Source of the DNA: Haliea sp041583655
GTDB taxonomy: Bacteria > Pseudomonadota > Gammaproteobacteria > Pseudomonadales > Halieaceae
Length of the DNA stretch: 6,202 bases
Reading direction: 5' to 3'
Assembly (NCBI GenBank): GCA_041583655.1
Contig: JBFHFJ010000210.1
Location: 1-6,202 of the forward strand
Shown here in pieces: positions 1 through 5,554 of the stretch. The notes beneath the pieces are model-generated. The model saw only the letters and a program-made list of their open reading frames with translations, was not told the DNA's origin and did not search any database. A program made the translations under genes and the position numbers. Positions within the stretch are counted from its first letter, which is position 1. Each line of letters starts with the position of its first letter.

Positions 1-174
1 GGTCGGATCGGGCGCAGCCAGGGCTGCCCGGCGGTGCGCACGGAAGTGGCGGGAGAGGTTGTCGATACCCTGAAGGGCGGCCAGTTCCTGTTCTCCTGGT
101 ATCCCGATCCGGAGTGGCTTGCCAGTTCGAGCTACCTCAACTGCCAGAGCGGGTCCCTCGCCAGTCTGCAGTAG
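1..174 (+). CDS. Murein L,D-transpeptidase, YkuD_2-type catalytic domain, C-terminal fragment
   Basis: This is the last 57 codons of a gene that enters from the left edge, in frame 1, ending at TAG 172-174. Near the fragment's start it reads GRIGRSQGCPAV, which fits the active-site signature of the YkuD_2 family of L,D-transpeptidase-like proteins (a Ser-x-Gly-Cys motif followed by Pro-Ala). Cys-9 of the fragment would be the catalytic nucleophile. Members of this family are envelope proteins expected to act on peptidoglycan stem peptides in the periplasm. The signal peptide and the rest of the fold lie outside the window, so neither export nor full length can be judged. The remaining tail (FLFSWYPDPEWLASSSYLNC) has no motif I recognise. 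It converges on yjdM with a 70-bp gap. The assignment rests mainly on the RSQGCPAV motif. Confidence 0.72.
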   Translation, partial: GRIGRSQGCPAVRTEVAGEVVDTLKGGQFLFSWYPDPEWLASSSYLNCQSGSLASLQ

Positions 175-175
175 G

Positions 176-217
176 CACTCCCTGGCAGCCCTTTGTCGCT
201 GCGCCGGCCAGAGAGTG
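176..217. terminator. Possible bidirectional terminator hairpin between convergent genes
   Basis: The 11-nt arms at 176-186 and 207-217 pair with a single C-A mismatch at 181/212, leaving a 20-nt loop. An alternative inner stem pairs GCAGC at 185-189 with GCTGC at 198-202. It sits between the stop of the L,D-transpeptidase gene (174) and the stop of yjdM (245), where a shared terminator would be expected. No T-run follows on either strand, so intrinsic termination would be weak and the structure may only protect 3' ends. Confidence 0.35.
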
Positions 218-244
218 AACTTCGGTGAGCGGTAGCCTGCGCAG

Positions 245-586
245 TCAGGCTTTTTTCACGAACTCCGACTTCAGCTTCATGGCGCCAATGCCATCGATTT
301 TACAGTCGATGTCGTGGTCGCCATCGACCAGGCGGATATTCTTGACCCGGGTGCCGACCTTGACCACCAGGGACGAGCCCTTGACCTTCAGATCCTTGAT
401 AACGGTCACCGTATCGCCGTCCTGCAAGGGATTGCCGTTGGCGTCCCGGAACACGACGTCCGACTCTTCGCTGCTGGCCGGGTCAGTCGCCGACCACTCG
501 TGCCCGCATTCGGGACAAACCAGCATTGCCCGGTCCTCGTAGGTGAAAGCCGAATTGCAGGCGGGGCAGGGTGGCAGTGCTGTCAT
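245..586 (-). CDS. yjdM: YjdM (PhnA-like) zinc-ribbon protein
   Basis: The 113-residue protein matches the E. coli YjdM family in length and over its whole extent. An N-terminal zinc ribbon has Cys-7/Cys-10 and Cys-24/Cys-27 (CPAC and CPEC) as likely zinc ligands. The family's beta-rich domain follows, with DANGNPLQDGDTV, IKDLKVKGSS and VKNIRLVDGDHDIDCKIDG, and the protein ends KLKSEFVKKA. The family was once named PhnA and loosely linked to alkylphosphonate use, but it is not the phosphonoacetate hydrolase that shares that name, and its biochemical role is not established. It is probably cytosolic: I see no signal peptide or membrane segment. The ATG start at 586-584 is preceded by GAGGA (593-597) with 6-nt spacing. 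It lies 51 bp downstream of putA on the same strand, with a likely terminator between, so co-transcription may be partial. Confidence 0.93.
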   Translation of the reverse strand: MTALPPCPACNSAFTYEDRAMLVCPECGHEWSATDPASSEESDVVFRDANGNPLQDGDTVTVIKDLKVKGSSLVVKVGTRVKNIRLVDGDHDIDCKIDGIGAMKLKSEFVKKA

Positions 587-607
587 GTCAAATCCTCGTG
601 GTCGGCG

Positions 608-638
608 AAAAACCGCAATTATCGCACAGGCCTGCGGT
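608..638 (-). terminator. Rho-independent-type terminator after putA
   Basis: On the minus strand, CCGCA directly follows the putA TGA and pairs with TGCGG (plus-strand arms 613-617 and 633-637). One more A-T pair, 612/638, uses the T of the stop codon. The loop is 15 nt and the 3' arm runs straight into five T residues (plus-strand A-run 608-612). The position immediately after the stop and the T-run both suit intrinsic termination of putA. The stem is short, so some read-through into yjdM is likely. Confidence 0.5.
618..626 (-). promoter_or_regulatory. Possible extended -10 promoter for yjdM
   Basis: On the minus strand the sequence reads TGCGATAAT, that is an extended -10 TGn followed by GATAAT (5 of 6 to the sigma-70 consensus). 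I see no good -35, which extended -10 promoters can do without. Transcription would start near 611, giving a leader of about 25 nt that includes the GAGGA site of yjdM. It overlaps the loop of the putA terminator hairpin. This is a motif-based prediction only. Confidence 0.35.
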
Positions 639-3600
639 CAGCTGGCCATTGTCATCAGCGATGCGTTGCCGCCCGCGGCGGTGGTGTTAATGCTCACGGA
701 TTTTTCCAGCAGAGTCTGCAGCAGCAGGGTGGCCGGTGCCACGCAGCTGATCAGCGGCAGAAGTGGGCCGTCACGGGTCGCCAGTACCTGGGCCACCGCG
801 TGCAGGTGACGACTGCGCGCGTGAACCATTGCGCCAGCCAGGAGCGGGCTTTGCAGCAACTGGCTGGTCGCGGTCAGCGGTAGCAGGCGGAACAGTGAGC
901 CGGGCAGCCCCGCTGCCTCCATTGTCTGCGCCAGGGCCCGCCATTCCGGTAGGAGCTCTGCGCTTGCCACGCCGGTAACGCTGTTGCCCGCAGCCAGTGC
1001 GGAAACCGCCGCCATCAGGTATTCCCCGTTGTAGCGATTATCATCCAGGACCAGCAGCAGGCAGCCGCGGGGCTCCAGGTACAGGCGGTTGGATTCTCCC
1101 GTGGGGCCCGGCAGAATCCTGGGCGCCTTCAGCAGCTCAACCGCGCGGCGCAACTGCTCGCGCACGGCGGTCAGGGTGTGCTCGAGAATCATTGGATTGT
1201 CGTCCTGGCCCCGGGCGTAGCTGGCGAGGAACTGGCGCAGGGTCGATACACGTTCGTTGAGGCCGCACCTCGCCCAGATTTTTCCCGGGTTTTCTCCAGG
1301 ATCAAGAATGTGCGGCGCGGTGCCAGCAGTCGAGGAGGGGAGAGGGCGCTGGCCGGCGGCATTTTCTGCCTCTTCACCGGTGGTGACCAGGCGCGACAGA
1401 TACTGTGGTCCCCCTGCCTTCGGGCCGGTACCGGACAGGCCGCGTCCACCAAAGGGCTGGACGCCGACAATGGCGCCGATCATATTGCGGTTGATGTAAA
1501 TGTTGCCTGCCTGCACACGTTCCGCGGCGCGGTCGCAGGCCTCTTCAATACGGCTGTGGATACCGAAGGTGAGACCGAAACCGGTCTGGTTGATCTGCGC
1601 GAGGATATCGTCGAAGGCCTCGGCGCGGTAGCGGATGACATGCACGATGGGCCCGAAGACCTCTTTGTCCAGCAGTGACAGGTTGCTGATTTCATAGAGT
1701 CGCGGAGCAAAGAACGTGTGCTGCCCCGCGCCGGGAATGTCCGCGCTGTAGAGCAGTCGCCCGGTCGCTTCCAGGTAGCGTACGTGGTCGTCGAGACCGT
1801 TCAGGGCCCGTTGGTCTATCACCGGGCCGATGTCCGTAGACAGCAGCGCGGGGTCTCCCACGCGGAGTTCCCGCATCGCGCCGATGATCATCTCGATGAC
1901 CTTGTCGGCAATATCTTCCTGCAGGAACAGCACGCGCAGTGCCGAGCAGCGTTGGCCCGCGCTCTGGAAGCCCGAGGCGATGACGTCCCGCACCACCTGT
2001 TCCGGCAGGGCTGTGGAGTCCACTACCATGCAGTTCTGGCCGCCGGTTTCCGCAACCAGTGGCACCGGTGCATCCGCTCGTGCCGCCAGCTTGCGGGAAA
2101 TCCAGGCGCCGGTGGCGGTAGAGCCGGTAAACATGACCGCCTTGACCCTGGGGTCCGGTATCAGCTGCTCTCCGACCGCTTTACCCTCGGCCACCAGCAG
2201 CGCCACCACGCCCGCGGGAAAGCCGCAATCCTGCATCAGTTGCAGGGTGCGCAGGGCGACCAGACTGGTTTGCTCCGCGGGCTTGGCGACCACCGTATTG
2301 CCGGCTGCCAGCGCGGCGCTGACCTGGCCGAGGAAAATGGCCAGCGGGAAATTCCAGGGACTGATACAGAGCACCACGCCGCGCGCCGACAGGCCCTGCG
2401 CTGCAAATCCGGCATCTTCCGCGCGGGCGGCGTAGTAGCGCAGGAAGTCCACCGCCTCGCGCACCTCTGCGACACCGTCGGGAATGGTCTTTCCAGCTTC
2501 TTTGCAGCACAGGGCGATCAGCTCGTCCCTGTCCGCCTCCAGCGCGCTTGCAAGCGCGCGCAGCAGATTGGCACGCTCTGTCACCGGGGTCGCCGCCCAG
2601 TCGGCGAAGGCGGCCTGGGCCGTTGCCGCGGCTGCTTCTATTGTCCCGCTGTCGGCGAGCGCGATCGTGCCGACAAGCTCGGCGTGATTCGCAGGGTTGC
2701 GCACTTCCCGCAGGTTGGCGCCGGTTAGCGGTGCCAGGGGCAGTGTGTGCACCCATCTGCGCATCCTCTCCCGGGCGGGGATCAGGGTAGATGGATCGCT
2801 GAGATCCATGCCCGCGGCGTTGGCCCGTTCAGTGCCGTAGAGGTCGGCCGGCAGGGGGATATTCGGGTTCGCTGGCTGGCGCCAGCTGCGAACGGTTTCC
2901 ACGGGGTCTTCCAGCAGTGCTTCCACGGGGATATTCTCGTCGACGATGTTGTTGACGAAAGAGCTGTTGGCGCCGTTCTCCAGCAGGCGCCGCACCAGGT
3001 AAGCCAGCAGGTCGGCGTGCACGCCGACCGGGGCGTAGACCCGGCAGGGCACTTTTTCGTCAGCGACCACCTGGTCGTACAGGGTTTCACCCATGCCGTG
3101 CAGGCGCTGGAACTCGTAACCAGTGCGCTCACTGTCCAGCTCCAGAATGGTCGCGACAGTGTAGGCGTTGTGAGTGGCGAATTGCGGATACAGGCTGTCC
3201 CGGTAAGCCAGCAGGCGGGCGGCACAGGCCTGGTAGGAAACGTCGGTGCTGGCCTTGCGGGAAAATACCGGATAGCCATCCAGCCCCTCGACCTGGGCCA
3301 GCTTGATTTCGGTGTCCCAATAGGCGCCTTTTACCAGGCGGACCATCATGCGCCGGCCGACGCGAAGGGACAAGTCGCGGAGCCATTCGATAACGAACAG
3401 GCTGCGCTTCTGGTAGGCCTGCACGGCAATCCCGAAGCCCTGCCAGTCGCCGAGGTCCGGGTCGGTAAACACCGCTTCGATAATGTCCAGCGAGAGCATC
3501 AGCCGGTCGGCTTCCTCGGCATCCACGGTGAAGCCGATATCGTGCCGTTTCGCCGCCAGCGCCAGGGTTTTCAGACGCGGTACCAGTTCTGCCATGACCC

Positions 3601-4393
3601 GTTCGCGCTGGGCGAATTCATAGCGTGGATGAATTGCCGACAGCTTTACCGATATGCCCGGGCTGACTTCCGGCCCGCGTCCTGCACCGGCCGCGCCGAT
3701 GGCCTCGATCGCGCTCAGATAGCTGTCGAAGTAGCGCTGGGCATCGGCGGCGGTGCAGGCGGCTTCACCGAGCATGTCATAGGAGTAGCGGTAGCCTCGC
3801 GTTTCCGGCCCGCGTGCGCGCTCCAGAGCCTTGTGGATGGTCGTCCCCATCACAAACTGGGTGCCCATGATCTGCATGGCATAGCGGACAGAAGCCCGGA
3901 TCACCGGCTCGCCAAGGCGGCCCATGGTTTTCTTCAGCAGGCCGAACTGGCGGGGATTGTCCTCGTCATTGTAGTTGACCACCTTGCCGGTCAGCAGCAG
4001 GCCCCAGGCCGACGCGTTGACGAACAGGGACTCGCTGTTGCCGAGGTGGGAACTCCAGTCGCCGTCCGCCAGCTTGTCGCGGATCAGGCGGTCCACGGTG
4101 AGCCGGTCGGGCACTCGCAGCAGAGCTTCCGCCAGGCACATGAGGACAATGCCCTCCTCGGTGGACAGGGCGAATTCCTGGAGTAGGGCGTCGACCCCGC
4201 CTTTGCCCAGCTGTGCCTTGCGGATATTGACCACCAAAGTACGGGCGCGCTCCCAGGCCCGGCTGCGGGCGGCCTGGCTGATGTCGGCGATGGGCAGCAG
4301 GTGCGCCAGGACCTCGGCCTCATCCTTGCGGTAAAAGGCATTCATCGCCTGGCGAACAGGGTCTTCGGTTTCAAGTGAGTCGTTGAACAGCAC
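638..4393 (-). CDS. putA: Bifunctional proline dehydrogenase / L-glutamate gamma-semialdehyde dehydrogenase PutA, lacking the DNA-binding domain
   Basis: This 1251-residue enzyme oxidises proline to pyrroline-5-carboxylate with FAD, then glutamate semialdehyde to glutamate with NAD+, channelling the intermediate between sites. The FAD-linked dehydrogenase barrel (roughly 150-500) shows SVKLSAIHPRY (Lys-250), DAEEADRL (Asp-291), KGAYWDTEIK (355-364), RVYAPVG (Tyr-453) and RRLLENGANSSF, whose Arg-468/469 match the pair that binds the proline carboxylate. The aldehyde dehydrogenase part (about 520-1005) shows PWNFP (679-683), Lys-704, FTGSTATG (755-762), Glu-782 in AETGGQN, catalytic Cys-816 in AGQRC and EVFGP (911-915). 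A linker leads to a C-terminal domain (about 1060-1235) and the conserved terminal motif SINTTAAGGNASLM. The N-terminal ribbon-helix-helix domain of enterobacterial PutA is absent, so this is the type B layout. The start is GTG (4393-4391): a perfect AGGAGG lies 8 nt upstream and an in-frame TGA at 4414-4412 excludes a longer protein. All catalytic residues checked are present. Confidence 0.97.
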   Translation of the reverse strand: MLFNDSLETEDPVRQAMNAFYRKDEAEVLAHLLPIADISQAARSRAWERARTLVVNIRKAQLGKGGVDALLQEFALSTEEGIVLMCLAEALLRVPDRLTVDRLIRDKLADGDWSSHLGNSESLFVNASAWGLLLTGKVVNYNDEDNPRQFGLLKKTMGRLGEPVIRASVRYAMQIMGTQFVMGTTIHKALERARGPETRGYRYSYDMLGEAACTAADAQRYFDSYLSAIEAIGAAGAGRGPEVSPGISVKLSAIHPRYEFAQRERVMAELVPRLKTLALAAKRHDIGFTVDAEEADRLMLSLDIIEAVFTDPDLGDWQGFGIAVQAYQKRSLFVIEWLRDLSLRVGRRMMVRLVKGAYWDTEIKLAQVEGLDGYPVFSRKASTDVSYQACAARLLAYRDSLYPQFATHNAYTVATILELDSERTGYEFQRLHGMGETLYDQVVADEKVPCRVYAPVGVHADLLAYLVRRLLENGANSSFVNNIVDENIPVEALLEDPVETVRSWRQPANPNIPLPADLYGTERANAAGMDLSDPSTLIPARERMRRWVHTLPLAPLTGANLREVRNPANHAELVGTIALADSGTIEAAAATAQAAFADWAATPVTERANLLRALASALEADRDELIALCCKEAGKTIPDGVAEVREAVDFLRYYAARAEDAGFAAQGLSARGVVLCISPWNFPLAIFLGQVSAALAAGNTVVAKPAEQTSLVALRTLQLMQDCGFPAGVVALLVAEGKAVGEQLIPDPRVKAVMFTGSTATGAWISRKLAARADAPVPLVAETGGQNCMVVDSTALPEQVVRDVIASGFQSAGQRCSALRVLFLQEDIADKVIEMIIGAMRELRVGDPALLSTDIGPVIDQRALNGLDDHVRYLEATGRLLYSADIPGAGQHTFFAPRLYEISNLSLLDKEVFGPIVHVIRYRAEAFDDILAQINQTGFGLTFGIHSRIEEACDRAAERVQAGNIYINRNMIGAIVGVQPFGGRGLSGTGPKAGGPQYLSRLVTTGEEAENAAGQRPLPSSTAGTAPHILDPGENPGKIWARCGLNERVSTLRQFLASYARGQDDNPMILEHTLTAVREQLRRAVELLKAPRILPGPTGESNRLYLEPRGCLLLVLDDNRYNGEYLMAAVSALAAGNSVTGVASAELLPEWRALAQTMEAAGLPGSLFRLLPLTATSQLLQSPLLAGAMVHARSRHLHAVAQVLATRDGPLLPLISCVAPATLLLQTLLEKSVSINTTAAGGNASLMTMAS
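2542..2559. repeat. 18-bp perfect palindrome inside putA
   Basis: GCGCGCTTG followed at once by CAAGCGCGC is self-complementary over 18 bp with no spacer. It lies in the aldehyde dehydrogenase part of putA, encoding the region RALASALE (residues 612-619). In mRNA it could fold into a short GC-rich hairpin. Its function, if any, is unknown; alternating G/C codons make such palindromes less surprising here than in balanced DNA. Confidence 0.6.
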
Positions 4394-4401
4394 AGCGCGG
4401 G

Positions 4402-4407
4402 CCTCCT
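4402..4407 (-). promoter_or_regulatory. Consensus Shine-Dalgarno that fixes the putA GTG start
   Basis: On the minus strand the full AGGAGG lies 8 nt before the GTG codon at 4393-4391. The first in-frame ATG is codon 17 and has no comparable site at the right spacing. An in-frame TGA sits six codons upstream of the GTG. Together these make GTG the credible start. Confidence 0.85.
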
Positions 4408-4424
4408 GCAGTCAGAATGTCTGC

Positions 4425-4430
4425 ATTGTA
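4425..4430 (-). promoter_or_regulatory. Predicted -10 element of the putA promoter
   Basis: The minus strand reads TACAAT, 5 of 6 to the sigma-70 -10 consensus. Transcription would begin near 4418, giving a leader of about 24 nt that holds the AGGAGG site. No acceptable -35 hexamer occurs at 16-18 bp spacing (about 4447-4454). That is what one expects of a promoter that needs an activator, and the Lrp-type regulator gene next door is the natural candidate. Predicted from motif and position only. Confidence 0.45.
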
Positions 4431-4472
4431 GCTATCCGGGTACAGAATGAGCTGTTTTAATTCCGCTTTGGT

Positions 4473-4487
4473 ATGGATAATATTCTG
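4473..4487. promoter_or_regulatory. Candidate Lrp-box operator between putA and the regulator gene
   Basis: The minus-strand 15-mer CAGAATATTATCCAT agrees with the E. coli Lrp consensus YAGHAWATTWTDCTR at 12 of 15 positions, including the whole central AWATTWT. The plus strand agrees at about 11 of 15, as expected for a near-symmetric site. It is bracketed by TTTGG (4467-4471) and CCAAA (4488-4492), and further out by ATTCCGC (4460-4466) and GCGGAAT (4503-4509). The centre lies about 62 bp upstream of the predicted putA start, a usual activator position, and the site covers GATAAT (4476-4481), the likely -10 of the regulator gene. Binding could thus activate putA and repress the regulator. 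The consensus match is seen; the function is inferred. Confidence 0.55.
4476..4481 (+). promoter_or_regulatory. Predicted -10 element of the Lrp-type regulator gene
   Basis: GATAAT matches the sigma-70 -10 consensus at 5 of 6 positions and would start transcription near 4488, about 27 nt before the ATG. The hexamer 17 bp upstream (4453-4458, TGTTTT) is a poor -35. It lies within the candidate Lrp box, which would suit autorepression. The local AT-richness makes a chance match possible. Confidence 0.35.
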
Positions 4488-4514
4488 CCAAATAGATTAC
4501 ATGCGGAATAAAAT

Positions 4515-5015
4515 ATGGCAAAAGAAACTACAGCGAAGCAGGTAAGCAAGGTCGCCGGTATCGACAGGATCGACGTCCTTATTCTGTCCTTACTCCAGGG
4601 TGACGGTCGGATGTCCAATGTGGAGTTGGCCCGGCGGGTGAATCTCAGCCCCAGTCCCTGCCTGGAGCGGGTGCGGCGACTGGAGGCCGCAGGCTTGATA
4701 TCCGGTTACAGCGCCAGGCTGGACGCGGCGGCACTGGGTTTTGGAACCAGCGCGTTCATTCAGGTAACCCTGGATCGAACCACGGCGGAAGTGTTTGATC
4801 GCTTCCGTGACCAGGTAGTCCTGATTCCGGAGGTGTCCGAGTGCCACATGGTGGCTGGCGGTTTCGACTACCTGCTGAAACTGCGCCTGGGCGGGATGGA
4901 CGCATATCGCGCTGTGCTGGCGCGCATTGTCGATCTACCGGGTGTCGCGCAAACCCACACTTATGTGGTCATCGAGGCGATAAAACAGGACCGCGGCCTC
5001 CCGCTGGACGCCTGA
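4515..5015 (+). CDS. lrp: Lrp/AsnC-family transcriptional regulator, probable regulator of putA
   Basis: The 166-residue protein has the length and layout of E. coli Lrp. An N-terminal winged helix-turn-helix covers about residues 15-65, with IDRIDVLILSLLQGDGRMSN, then VELARRVNLSPSPCLERVRRLE, nearly the E. coli wording, as the DNA-contacting part. A linker with GYSARLDAAALG leads to the RAM effector and oligomerisation domain (about 78-160) with SECHMVAGGFDYLLKLR and TYVVIEAIKQ. Such proteins form octamers or larger assemblies that bind amino acids and wrap promoter DNA. Its position, divergent from putA, parallels PutR of Rhodobacter capsulatus and Agrobacterium, Lrp-like activators of putA. 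Whether this is the global Lrp or a dedicated proline regulator cannot be settled here, so the symbol is provisional. The ATG at 4515 follows a weak ribosome site (GCGGAA, 4503-4508). The effector, possibly proline or leucine, is unknown. Confidence 0.93.
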   Translation: MAKETTAKQVSKVAGIDRIDVLILSLLQGDGRMSNVELARRVNLSPSPCLERVRRLEAAGLISGYSARLDAAALGFGTSAFIQVTLDRTTAEVFDRFRDQVVLIPEVSECHMVAGGFDYLLKLRLGGMDAYRAVLARIVDLPGVAQTHTYVVIEAIKQDRGLPLDA

Positions 5016-5027
5016 CGCCCGGACTTG

Positions 5028-5050
5028 CCGCAGATGCCCTGCGTCTGCGG
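5028..5050. terminator. Possible bidirectional terminator hairpin between convergent genes
   Basis: CCGCAGA (5028-5034) and TCTGCGG (5044-5050) form a perfect 7-bp stem with a 9-nt loop. It sits in the middle of the 53-bp gap between the stop of the Lrp-type gene (5015) and the stop of the asparaginase-like gene (5069). No T-run follows on either strand, so this is at best a weak intrinsic terminator, or a 3'-end stabilising structure. Confidence 0.4.
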
Positions 5051-5068
5051 TGATGTCTCCCTGATGGC

Positions 5069-5554
5069 TCAGCCGACGGCCTCGAACCGGTTGGCCGCCA
5101 CATTCTTGACCACCTTGTCGGCGTCAAACACCTCGCCATTCATGGCGATATACACCCCGGGCGGCTTGCTCTGTACGGCGCCGATGGCGCAGCCGATGTT
5201 GAAGATGGCATCCGACTGGGCAAAGGCGGCGGGCTGCAGGGCGCCGGTGAGGACGATGCACTTGCCGGCAATGCCGGTCAGGGCCCGGGCAGTGGTAACC
5301 ATGCCATCGGTGCCGTGGGTAATCAGTACGCATTGCTCGGCACAGCGTTCGGCGGCGGCGCGAATGATGGCGCGGTCATCATCGGTCATGTCCAGGCTGT
5401 CCTTGCGCATCGCGGATTCCACGGTCCAGGCGAACCCCGCGCCCATCCGCTGCAGCAGTTCCCCGATCACCGGCTCGCCTACCTGGTAGTCGCTTTTCGC
5501 ATCGAAGTAGATTTTGTCGATGGTGCCGCCGGTAGTGATGATATGCAGTTTCAT
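5069..5554 (-). CDS. Short single-domain asparaginase-like protein
   Basis: This 161-residue protein corresponds to the N-terminal, catalytic half of the asparaginase/glutaminase fold; classical L-asparaginases run to about 320-350 residues. The first active-site motif is TTGGTID, with Thr-11 in the place of the nucleophile (Thr-12 in E. coli AnsB). The second is ITHGTDGM, with Thr-82 and Asp-83 matching the Thr-Asp pair. LTGALQP (102-108) follows as in the family, and Lys-130 lies near where the catalytic Lys of AnsB would fall, though that alignment is uncertain. There is no signal peptide, so it is probably cytosolic. The C-terminal domain that normally completes the dimer is missing, but the ORF ends cleanly, so it looks like a genuine short family and not a truncation. 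Asparagine hydrolysis is plausible but unproven. The ATG overlaps the stop of the PPK2 gene (ATGA) and has no clear ribosome site, pointing to translational coupling. Confidence 0.85.
   Translation of the reverse strand: MKLHIITTGGTIDKIYFDAKSDYQVGEPVIGELLQRMGAGFAWTVESAMRKDSLDMTDDDRAIIRAAAERCAEQCVLITHGTDGMVTTARALTGIAGKCIVLTGALQPAAFAQSDAIFNIGCAIGAVQSKPPGVYIAMNGEVFDADKVVKNVAANRFEAVG

Larger units (their letters stand above)
4394..4514. promoter_or_regulatory. Divergent putA / lrp intergenic regulatory region
   Basis: This 121-bp region is much richer in A/T than the flanking genes, mainly over 4441-4514. Besides the predicted -10 elements and the Lrp box, it carries the heptamer CAGAATG twice in direct orientation (4413-4419 and 4443-4449), exactly 30 bp apart or about three helical turns. 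The near-copy CAGAATA lies on the minus strand (4487-4481) inside the Lrp box. Regularly phased half-sites suit a wrapping octamer such as Lrp. The repeats are seen; regulator occupancy is inferred. Confidence 0.6.

Noticed and set aside
245..586. Annotation of the small zinc-ribbon gene as phosphonoacetate hydrolase because of the name PhnA.
   Set aside because: The name is shared by two unrelated families. The short CXXC zinc-ribbon protein is YjdM, with no metallohydrolase motifs.
1718..4186. Two long plus-strand open frames opposite putA (1718-2728, 336 codons; 2747-4186, 479 codons).
   Set aside because: Both lie wholly antisense to well-conserved putA codons, show no recognisable domain, and are the usual by-product of G/C-biased codon use on the opposite strand.
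4393..4514. A missing ribbon-helix-helix domain of PutA encoded upstream by a frameshifted segment.
   Set aside because: The 121-bp space is AT-rich, contains an in-frame stop just before the GTG, and is too short for the domain and linker. The short PutA form is a known type.
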